From contig JAOAHF010000007.1 of the NCBI GenBank assembly GCA_026415355.1, positions 31,728 to 95,727 on the forward strand: 64,000 nt of DNA. Direction: 5' to 3'. The position numbers were made by a program, and so were the translations under genes. This stretch comes from Brevinematales bacterium. GTDB taxonomy: Bacteria > Spirochaetota > Brevinematia > DTOW01. The notes below the pieces were generated by a model. It was given only the letters and a program-made list of their open reading frames with translations, had not been told where the DNA came from and did no database searches. Of the stretch, positions 17,845-25,080 are shown piece by piece (within the stretch, counting starts at the first letter, position 1; each line of letters opens with the position of its first letter).

Positions 17845-19549
17845 AATTCAGATCTTTTTCTATTTCCTTGAGCGCAATATTAATATCATTCATGTTTTGA
17901 CCTATAATACCAGTTAAATCAGATATTACGTTAATTGACTTGAGTATCTCCGAGTTTTTACTAACTATCGATATGAAAGACTCTATACTTTCATCTATTT
18001 TTTTAAAGTGTAATTCAATTTGGTCTTTGTCGTTACTGAAAATATGTACTATATTATCCAGTTGCTGTTTAATATTCTGGATGCTAGAATTAAAGTCCTC
18101 AACTCCGTAATCATAATCTAAATTTATCTTTCCAACCTCTAATACAAGATTATTTAAGGTATTAGCTATGTTATCTAAAAAAGATAATATTTCATACATA
18201 TTTTTCTCTACATCTCCTAAGGCTTCTAGATTAGAAATACATTTATTGACAGAAAAGCTTAGGTATTTCTTGGCATAATCAATTTTCCCTATTATCTCAT
18301 TTGAGTTTTTCCTTATATTATTGAATGAGATCCATAAAGGATCAATTCCATAGTCTTTTGATATCATTTCTCCTTCGACACTTATTTGTTCAAAAAATAG
18401 TACTGTGTTAAGTGATTTTTGAATTATTAGTTCAATTTCATCGATTATTTTCAAAGTTTCAGATATTATCTCACTCAAAGACTTTACTTCTACTAAGAAT
18501 GAATTGAAACGTTCAGAAATGTACCTGAATAGTTTTATGACTTCCTCTACTTTTAAGATTATATCACTTACTTTGGCATTAAACGTATTTTGATTACTCT
18601 TTATCTCATATATCAAAGATACAAACTGATTAAACTCTTCAGAGATTGTTAAAAGTGATTTGACGTGTCTGGAAAATTTTAACTTTATTTGGTGGACTTT
18701 AGTTTCGGCATCTGATAGAATGTTAATAAAATATCTAAAATAGTTGTAAATCCTCTTACTATCATTTGATAGTGAGAATATTATCTTATCTTGGAAAGCT
18801 TTATAGCTTTTTACTTTATCAATAAAGTTTGTAATACTGAAAGATGTTAACTTTACTTTATTAGCTGTTTCTGAAATACTTTTTTCAGTTTTTCTAAATA
18901 ACTTGTAATTGTCAACAAATATCATAAACATGAGGATCAAGTTGTGTGTTGACAATACTATGCTAATTATTGGTATAATGAAGTGAATGGAATTAAAGTA
19001 ATGCTGAGACAAGAATACAATAGATAAAGTAAGTATAACAACAAGATTTATAAAATTTTCAAAATTGTAGTTTGACAAATAAATGATCACAAAATAATAG
19101 GCAAAAACTAGTGTAGATACAATTAAAAATAAGAATACTAAGTTTGTTTGAAATATGGGTATTACAAATCCAATAGCTATAGGCAATACGATTAGCCACT
19201 TTGATAGACCTTTAATTAATGTAGGATTCTTGATCATCTCGTACAAAACAATCATCGAAAATGCTTCTACAAAGAGTGCCTCTAATAGGCTAATCTCTAG
19301 ATGTAATATTTTGGTGATTTTTAGAAAGAGTAATAACGATGAAAACAGAACTAATACGATTGATAAAATTAGTATCAATAGCCCATTATTAGGTGTTTCA
19401 AGAGAATACAATTTAATCCAAACAAATGATGTAAATAGTAGAGTAACGATAGATAAAGATATCGAGAAAATAAGTAGTGAAAGTTCAAAGGAATTACTAA
19501 GAAAAAAATCCATAGATTTAGAATAAAAAAGACAAGTTTTATTTTTCAA
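17831..19549 (-). CDS. Multi-TM protein with long coiled-coil domain, chemoreceptor-like
   Basis: The 572 residues divide into a membrane half (about 20-215, six or seven hydrophobic helices) and a cytoplasmic helical half (about 220-572) with heptad patterning. Examples are SISETANKVKLTSFSITNF and a C-terminal NVISDLTGIIGQNMNDINIALKEIE. The shape resembles methyl-accepting chemotaxis proteins. However, the highly conserved signalling tip (E.ARAGE.GRGFAVVA.EVR.LA) cannot be found, so coupling to CheA/CheW is doubtful. The gene starts 11 bases inside the end of gmk and is cotranscribed with yicC and gmk. Its 3' end overlaps the convergent TonB-like gene. Function is unknown; the chemoreceptor relation is an inference from shape. 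Confidence 0.5.
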   Translation of the reverse strand: MKNKTCLFYSKSMDFFLSNSFELSLLIFSISLSIVTLLFTSFVWIKLYSLETPNNGLLILILSIVLVLFSSLLLFLKITKILHLEISLLEALFVEAFSMIVLYEMIKNPTLIKGLSKWLIVLPIAIGFVIPIFQTNLVFLFLIVSTLVFAYYFVIIYLSNYNFENFINLVVILTLSIVFLSQHYFNSIHFIIPIISIVLSTHNLILMFMIFVDNYKLFRKTEKSISETANKVKLTSFSITNFIDKVKSYKAFQDKIIFSLSNDSKRIYNYFRYFINILSDAETKVHQIKLKFSRHVKSLLTISEEFNQFVSLIYEIKSNQNTFNAKVSDIILKVEEVIKLFRYISERFNSFLVEVKSLSEIISETLKIIDEIELIIQKSLNTVLFFEQISVEGEMISKDYGIDPLWISFNNIRKNSNEIIGKIDYAKKYLSFSVNKCISNLEALGDVEKNMYEILSFLDNIANTLNNLVLEVGKINLDYDYGVEDFNSSIQNIKQQLDNIVHIFSNDKDQIELHFKKIDESIESFISIVSKNSEILKSINVISDLTGIIGQNMNDINIALKEIEKDLNSILE

Positions 19550-20126
19550 TGTTTTTGAGAATTATTTCCTCGAGTTCCTTAATAGCTCTATCAAGATCGT
19601 CGTTTACAATAATATAATCATATAATTCTCTAAACGACATCTCATAGGTAGCCTTTTCAAATCTTCTTCTCAATTCTTCGTCAAACTCTTTCTTACCTTC
19701 TCTTTTCAGGAGTCTATTTTTTAATTCTTCAATTGATGGTGGTATAATAAATATTGATATTGCTTCTGGGTATCTTTTCTTTATCTTTAGAAAGCCTTTT
19801 ACATCTACATCTACTATTACATTCTTACCAGAATTTATCTTGTTTTCAACTTCCCAAACAGGAGTACCATAAAAGTTACCATGAACCATAGCCCATTCTA
19901 TTAACTCTTTATTCTTAAACATCTCAAGCACACGATCAATGTTTACAAAATAGTAATCAACACCGTCAACTTCACCTTCTCTTGGTTTTCTAGTGGTTAC
20001 TGATGTAGAAAAATATAAGTTAGGTATTCTGGATACAACATTTTTTAATATCGTTGTTTTACCTGCACCAGAAGGCGCAGATATTATGAATATCTTGCCT
20101 TTCTTTGGTTCTTTACCCATATTCAT
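19539..20126 (-). CDS. gmk: Guanylate kinase
   Basis: Phosphorylates GMP to GDP. The 195-residue P-loop kinase has SAPSGAGKTTI near residue 15, then FSTSVTTRKPREGEVDGVDYYFV (GMP-binding Ser, Arg and Tyr), EWAMVHGNFYGTP and VDVDVKGFLKIKK. The C-terminal R.....EM YDYIIVNDDLDRA is standard. The ATG overlaps the yicC stop (TAATG), and the yicC-gmk order is conserved in many bacteria. The usual rpoZ downstream is absent; a coiled-coil membrane protein gene takes its place. Confidence 0.95.
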   Translation of the reverse strand: MNMGKEPKKGKIFIISAPSGAGKTTILKNVVSRIPNLYFSTSVTTRKPREGEVDGVDYYFVNIDRVLEMFKNKELIEWAMVHGNFYGTPVWEVENKINSGKNVIVDVDVKGFLKIKKRYPEAISIFIIPPSIEELKNRLLKREGKKEFDEELRRRFEKATYEMSFRELYDYIIVNDDLDRAIKELEEIILKNIEK

Positions 20127-20992
20127 TACTCTACATTTTGTATATGTTCTTTTATCTTTTCCAAACTACTTTTAATTTCAACAACTAAGGAAGATATTTT
20201 GTAATCAAAAGATTTTGAAGCTATTGTATTTACTTCTCTATTTAACTCTTGTAGTAAGAATTCTATTTTCTTTCCTACCTCACCGCCGTCAATCAGCATT
20301 TTCTCTAGATCTGAAAGGTGTTGATTAAATCTAAATATTTCCTCGTTTATATCTATTTTCATTATAAAGCTCAATATAGATGTATCAATCTCTTTTCTGT
20401 TTTCATAGTCTTTAAGGAATTTTTCAACTTTTTCTTTTATTTTACTCTCAATAGCTACATTAACCTCGTTCCACCTATTTGTTATCAATCTTATATTATC
20501 CTTGATAGAAGAGACTAAAAATAAACAATCTCTTTTTATGTTTTCTCCTTCGTGTGACCTTTGTTTGTTTATATCGTGTATAACTTTTCTGAAAAGTTTT
20601 TCAAAGTGGACTATAAAATCCTTAGGAATATTAGATTTGACTAAATTTATGACGTTAGGCATTTGTGCTATATCAACTATTTCTATATCTGGTAGTAGCC
20701 CTAAATAATTGCTAAGGTCTCTTAAAGATACAAAATAATTTTTAGCTAACTCTTTATCAACGAATATGTCAAAACTTCCATTTGTAGGAAAGAAATCTAC
20801 TATAATCTCAATCTTGCCTCTTCTGAATTCTTGTTTTATTATCTTTCTTGTTCTTTCTTCGAGAGTATTCAAGTAAGATGGTATCTGGGTTTTTATTTCA
20901 AGAAATCTTGAATTTAGACACCTAACATATATGGTTACTTTACCGTAACGTGTTTCCTTGGATATGTAAGAGAATCCTGTCATGCTTCTCAT
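20126..20992 (-). CDS. yicC: YicC family endoribonuclease
   Basis: A 288-residue YicC-like protein. The N-terminal MRSMTGFSY, with KVTIYVRCLNSRFLEIKTQIPSYL shortly after, is the family signature (SMTGF; E.RSVN.R.L). The C-terminal part carries the DUF1732 region (KKIEFLLQELNREVNTIASKSFD, and EIKSSLEKIKEHIQNVE at the end). E. coli YicC is an RNase implicated in sRNA turnover. It is the first gene of a yicC-gmk-coiled-coil-protein operon, with stop and start overlapping between yicC and gmk. AT-rich TATATAAAA lies just before the ATG and no clear Shine-Dalgarno sequence is visible. Confidence 0.9.
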   Translation of the reverse strand: MRSMTGFSYISKETRYGKVTIYVRCLNSRFLEIKTQIPSYLNTLEERTRKIIKQEFRRGKIEIIVDFFPTNGSFDIFVDKELAKNYFVSLRDLSNYLGLLPDIEIVDIAQMPNVINLVKSNIPKDFIVHFEKLFRKVIHDINKQRSHEGENIKRDCLFLVSSIKDNIRLITNRWNEVNVAIESKIKEKVEKFLKDYENRKEIDTSILSFIMKIDINEEIFRFNQHLSDLEKMLIDGGEVGKKIEFLLQELNREVNTIASKSFDYKISSLVVEIKSSLEKIKEHIQNVE

Positions 20993-21142
20993 TATTTTAT
21001 ATATCGGATACTAAAGATTATAATAACTCATTTTACCAATTCAATTTAAAAACACCAAAGTCTGTAAATTTTTCGCATTATGATCGTTAAAAGTTTCATA
21101 CCTTCTTAGCTGATATATAACAAGACTTGATAAATTTAAAAC

Positions 21143-21171
21143 TTGAATTTATTTATGTTGTAATATATTAT
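21143..21171 (+). promoter_or_regulatory. Promoter of the tandem barrel gene pair
   Basis: TTGAAT (21143-21148) and TATTAT (21166-21171) are separated by 17 bp. They are followed by a GAGGAGG ribosome-binding site and ATG 21191. Confidence 0.55.
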
Positions 21172-21190
21172 ATTTTGAGAGGAGGATATT

Positions 21191-22507
21191 ATGTTAAGAG
21201 TAGTATACTTGGTATTACTTACTCTAATTCTACTGAATTCTTCGTTTGCTCAAGAACAGCAAACAAGTATTGCAGATAACCCAAGATTGGGATTTGGGTT
21301 ATCATTTGGTACGGTTATAATTAATGGAGTAACTTATTTTCAAATAAGTGGACAACCAGAGTTTTCTTTTGGGAAGATAGGAGTTGGACTTGACATAAAT
21401 CTAGAATTTGATGGAAAGTGGAATCTGAGAACTACCGAGTGGAATTCCTGGCAAGCGATATTATCAAAGATAAAGTACTTAAGATGGGCTACCAAAGGAG
21501 ATAAACCTGTGTACTTTAAGGTAGGACAAATAGACGATGGAACAGTTGGAAGTGGTTTTATAATGAATAACTATAACAATAATCTTAATTATCCCAACAT
21601 AAAGAAGTTTGGAATTGCACTTGATGTTGACTTGGATTATGTAGGTGTAGAAACATTTGTTGATAACATATTTGATTTTGATATTATAGGTTTGAGGTTA
21701 TTTTACAGACCACTTTTTGGTTCACAAATTCCCATAATAGATAATTTCGAGTTAGGTAGTTCTTTAGTTATGGACCTTGATCCCTTAAACCCCATACCAC
21801 CAAGTGAGAGACCATACCAATTTTCGGATAGCGAATATAGCACTAACAAGATTTTTATAGTGGGTGCTGACATTTCATTACCACTAATCAATTTAAAGCC
21901 TATTTTTGATCTGGAGTGGTATTTTGATTTTGCATACATACTAACCAAGGGTACAGGTGAAGCGACAGGTTTGAAAGGAAGTATATTATCTTTCATACCA
22001 TATAAACTTGAGGTCAGATTCTTACAGCCTAAATTTTTACCTTCTTTTTTTGGTAGTCTTTACGAAAGTGAAAGATACACATTGGTAAACAACACATTCC
22101 TAACAAAATATGATTTGCTTGATAACATAACAACTAGTTACTTTGGGTGGTTGTTTACATCGGGTGTTAGTTTTGAAAAAGTAGCAAGTTTTCTTTTAAC
22201 AATAGAAGACTCATTTGATGCTACAACATATCCCCAAATGAGATTAACGATACACATAGACAGAGAATTGACTAAGATTGCTGGATTTGATTTTGTGTAT
22301 GATAGGAAAAATATAAAAGAATTCAGAGATATATACACTACAGAATCAACAGATGCTATAATTTTAGCGAAACTGTCCTATAAGGTATCGGACTTTGTTA
22401 GTATTGTTGTTTCTTATAGAAGATCGTTTGATTGGTTTGAGGAAGGAGTCCAAAGGTTTTTGAAACCGTTTGAAAGTACTTCTGTTTCGACTGAAATTTC
22501 TTTTTAG
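21191..22507 (+). CDS. Secreted beta-barrel-like protein, paralogue of the next gene
   Basis: No named family was recognised. The 438 residues begin with a signal peptide (cleavage near FAQ, residue 20). The rest is a beta-rich envelope domain with many aromatic and Gly residues. It ends in VSTEISF, a C-terminal Phe as in many outer-membrane barrels. It is clearly homologous to the C-terminal part of the next protein: TGLKGSILSFIPYKLEVRF here against TGLKGSIISMVPYRIEYRR there, and LFYRPLFGS against IFLRPLYGT. It likely sits in the outer membrane. A GGAGG site supports the start. The next gene begins 9 bp after the stop, giving a two-gene operon. Confidence 0.65.
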   Translation: MLRVVYLVLLTLILLNSSFAQEQQTSIADNPRLGFGLSFGTVIINGVTYFQISGQPEFSFGKIGVGLDINLEFDGKWNLRTTEWNSWQAILSKIKYLRWATKGDKPVYFKVGQIDDGTVGSGFIMNNYNNNLNYPNIKKFGIALDVDLDYVGVETFVDNIFDFDIIGLRLFYRPLFGSQIPIIDNFELGSSLVMDLDPLNPIPPSERPYQFSDSEYSTNKIFIVGADISLPLINLKPIFDLEWYFDFAYILTKGTGEATGLKGSILSFIPYKLEVRFLQPKFLPSFFGSLYESERYTLVNNTFLTKYDLLDNITTSYFGWLFTSGVSFEKVASFLLTIEDSFDATTYPQMRLTIHIDRELTKIAGFDFVYDRKNIKEFRDIYTTESTDAIILAKLSYKVSDFVSIVVSYRRSFDWFEEGVQRFLKPFESTSVSTEISF

Positions 22508-22516
22508 GAGGATTTT

Positions 22517-24607
22517 ATGAGGAAGTTTTTTATAGTATTTTCAATGATTTTATTGTCTGTAGGGTTATTATTCGGACAAGTTGATAAGTTTCCTTATGTT
22601 GAAGTTGTGATAGGTGATGTTCAATACGCAGTCTTTAGAGATCAAACTAAGCAAGGTACTGTATACAAGAACTTAGATTCTGGTATAACTATACCGCTTT
22701 ATTCCATTATTAGGACAGGACCTGATGGATATACTGAAATAAAACTTGCTCCTAACAAAACTATAAAGATTTTCGGATCTTCTACTGTATTACTCTCGAG
22801 ATTTCAAACAGATAATGCAGTCGAGCTTGGAACTGGAAAAGTAAGAGCTATCTTCAAAAGAATACTACAAACTGACGAGTTTAAAATTATGACCGATACA
22901 GGTGTAGCAGCAGTAAGAGGAACAGATTTTGGAGTTATATATAGTAGAGGTCAAGGTAATATGTCTCTTATGGAAGTCTTTGTGAAAGAAGGTATTGTAA
23001 ATCTTTCTACCACTACGGGAATTTCTGTTGATGTTAGAGAAGGCTTCTCAAGTACTATAAACAATTACTTGGGTAATATTGAAATATCAGATCCTAGACC
23101 AATACAGCTTTCTGACTTCGATAAGTACTTTAGTGAGCCCCAACCTATACAACAAGTACAGCAACCAACTCAGCAACTACCTCAACCATCTCCACAGCAA
23201 AATAACCAAGTTCCAACTCAGCCGTCTCAACAACCTCAACCACCTTCAACTCAACCATCTCAGACTGATGTATTACCAACTTTTAGTTTTGGATGGGAAG
23301 TAAGTTCTCAAAATATTGATGGAAATGTCTGGAACAAGATTGTGTTATCACCTGTGTTCAAGGTTGGTAAATTCGGAATAGGGTTATATCTTGTAAGTTA
23401 CTGGGATGGCAAAAATAACATATACGATACTACAAAGTGGTATAATTCAAAAGAGTATGATTTTGGTTTTCAGAGTAATAGTTTTGTAGTAACTGATTTT
23501 CTTGACGACATATCAAAGAAGATACTTTTCTTGAGTTATGGATCCAAAGGAGAAAATGTATTTGTAAGATTAGGTAGTATTCCTGACATTACACTGGGAC
23601 ATGGTTTTTTAATGGATAGATACTCTAATATGCTAGGGTTCCCAGCTATAAGAAAGATAGGATTTCAATTTGACGTGGATTTTGGAATATGGGGCATTGA
23701 AACTGCTATTGCTGATATTTCGAGAAGTAGATTATTTGGTGGTAGAATCTTCCTTAGACCCCTTTATGGAACGCCATTTATTGGAAATCTTGGATTTGGA
23801 ATTTCTGGGGTGGTCGATCTAGAACCGTTATCCATAGGAGGGCAAACTTTTGAAGGTAACCCTTCTGTATTTATGTTAGGTGCTGATATTGATTTTCCTG
23901 TTGTTGATCTAGGAGTATTTTCCCTAATACTTTACGCGGATATTGGTAAAACAGGAATATATATAAATGGTTTGGGCGAAAATTCTTACATGGCCTATTT
24001 GGCTAGTATCTATGGATACAATCAAGGGTTCAATCTCCTTAAAGGAGAAGGATTTGCTACTGGCTTAAAAGGTAGTATAATAAGTATGGTACCTTACAGA
24101 ATTGAGTATAGAAGAATAAATAATCAGTTTATACCATCATATTTTGATACTCTGTATGATGCTCAGAAAGAGCTTAAACTATCCCTATTGCTCTCAGGTA
24201 CTCTTTCAACATTCAATGGTATTCTTGGATCTACTGGTGTCTATGTAACGAATATTGCAGAAGCAACTATACTATACGAACAACTATGGCCGGAAGATGA
24301 CTTCTCGATTGTGTCTATTAATAAGCTAGTAGGTAGATTCAAAATAAGTAAGGAATTGGTTAAAATGATATCGGGTATACCATCCTATGCTACTATAACG
24401 TATCAAAGAAACTTTATACCTTCTGCACAGGTATTCTTTGAAGATGTGCTCAGAGATTCTACAGTTGTATTAGAATTAGCATATAGTATCGATCCTAATA
24501 CAGATATATCTATATCTTACAGAAGATTTTACCTGTCCTTAATAGAGTATCAAGAGAGTGTTTCAATACAAGTTAAGTCTTCTATCTTTGGTGAGTTAGG
24601 AATGTAA
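22517..24607 (+). CDS. FecR-domain protein fused to a barrel-like domain
   Basis: The 696 residues have a signal peptide (about 1-20) and a FecR domain (about 30-170). In the FecR domain are VVIGDVQYAVFRDQTKQG, IIRTGPDGYTEIKLAPN, a DEFKIMTDTGVAAVRGTDF and VKEGIVNLST. A Gln/Pro-rich linker follows (about 200-250). The C-terminal domain of about 440 residues is homologous to the preceding gene product (TGLKGSIISMVPYRIEYRR). FecR domains usually relay signals or bind in the periplasm; spirochaetes carry many FecR proteins without a sigma factor partner. Joining one to a barrel-like domain would place it at the outer membrane. AGGAGG precedes the ATG. A hairpin follows the stop. Confidence 0.75.
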   Translation: MRKFFIVFSMILLSVGLLFGQVDKFPYVEVVIGDVQYAVFRDQTKQGTVYKNLDSGITIPLYSIIRTGPDGYTEIKLAPNKTIKIFGSSTVLLSRFQTDNAVELGTGKVRAIFKRILQTDEFKIMTDTGVAAVRGTDFGVIYSRGQGNMSLMEVFVKEGIVNLSTTTGISVDVREGFSSTINNYLGNIEISDPRPIQLSDFDKYFSEPQPIQQVQQPTQQLPQPSPQQNNQVPTQPSQQPQPPSTQPSQTDVLPTFSFGWEVSSQNIDGNVWNKIVLSPVFKVGKFGIGLYLVSYWDGKNNIYDTTKWYNSKEYDFGFQSNSFVVTDFLDDISKKILFLSYGSKGENVFVRLGSIPDITLGHGFLMDRYSNMLGFPAIRKIGFQFDVDFGIWGIETAIADISRSRLFGGRIFLRPLYGTPFIGNLGFGISGVVDLEPLSIGGQTFEGNPSVFMLGADIDFPVVDLGVFSLILYADIGKTGIYINGLGENSYMAYLASIYGYNQGFNLLKGEGFATGLKGSIISMVPYRIEYRRINNQFIPSYFDTLYDAQKELKLSLLLSGTLSTFNGILGSTGVYVTNIAEATILYEQLWPEDDFSIVSINKLVGRFKISKELVKMISGIPSYATITYQRNFIPSAQVFFEDVLRDSTVVLELAYSIDPNTDISISYRRFYLSLIEYQESVSIQVKSSIFGELGM

Positions 24608-24617
24608 TCTAAAAAGG

Positions 24618-24638
24618 GAGAATACATACAGTATTCTC
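24618..24638 (+). terminator. Hairpin after the FecR-barrel gene
   Basis: GAGAATAC and GTATTCTC form an 8-bp stem around ATACA. A moderately T-rich stretch follows. It lies 10 bp after the stop codon. Confidence 0.5.
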
Positions 24639-24670
24639 TCTATAATTATGATTTCTAGCTTTAAATTTTC

Positions 24671-24699
24671 TTGACAAACAATTATCAAACAAATAAAAT
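24671..24699 (+). promoter_or_regulatory. Strong sigma70-type promoter of the HU gene
   Basis: Consensus TTGACA (24671-24676) and TAAAAT (24694-24699) have the ideal 17-bp spacing. They are followed by AAAGGAGGG and ATG 24730. This fits high expression of a nucleoid protein. Confidence 0.75.
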
Positions 24700-24729
24700 A
24701 AGTCTTGTTGTTTGAAAGGAGGGTTGAGT

Positions 24730-24999
24730 ATGAACAAAAAAGAACTTATAAGAAACATTTCGAATTCTACTAAGTTGAGCCAAAAAACAGTATCTCAAGT
24801 TATTGATGCTTTTCTCAACGAGCTTGAAAAAGTTGTCAAATCGAAAAGTTCTCTTTCGTTAGTAGGTTATTTCTCTTTGTATGTCAAGGAAAGGGCAGCT
24901 AGAACTGCTATAAATCCTAAGACAAAGCAGAAGATTAACATACCATCTAAAAAGTATCCTGTTTTAAAAGTTGGTAGCAAACTCAAGAAACTCTTGTAA
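24730..24999 (+). CDS. HU/IHF family DNA-binding protein
   Basis: An 89-residue histone-like protein that bends and compacts DNA as a dimer. It follows the HU pattern: MNKKELIRNISNSTKLSQKTVSQVIDAFLNEL (helical dimer half), LVGYFSLYVKERAARTAINPKTKQKINIP (beta arms with the DNA-intercalating Pro of the NPKT segment) and a C-terminal helix. The ATG at 24730 is chosen because AAAGGAGGG lies just upstream; a TTG further upstream would place the ribosome-binding site inside the gene. It is monocistronic, with a consensus promoter and a strong hairpin terminator. Confidence 0.93.
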   Translation: MNKKELIRNISNSTKLSQKTVSQVIDAFLNELEKVVKSKSSLSLVGYFSLYVKERAARTAINPKTKQKINIPSKKYPVLKVGSKLKKLL

Positions 25000-25013
25000 A
25001 ATAGTGGATTAAG

Positions 25014-25039
25014 AAAGGAAGAGCCAGAGCTCTTCCTTT
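25014..25039. terminator. Bidirectional hairpin terminator between HU and glgP
   Basis: AAAGGAAGAGC, loop CAGA, GCTCTTCCTTT: an 11-bp perfect stem. It is flanked by A/T runs on both sides, so it can serve the HU gene (+) and the convergent glycogen phosphorylase gene (-), which ends at 25081. Confidence 0.85.
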
Positions 25040-25080
25040 AATTATACCTTATTTTTTGAGAAGAAACTTAGCTGTTGATA

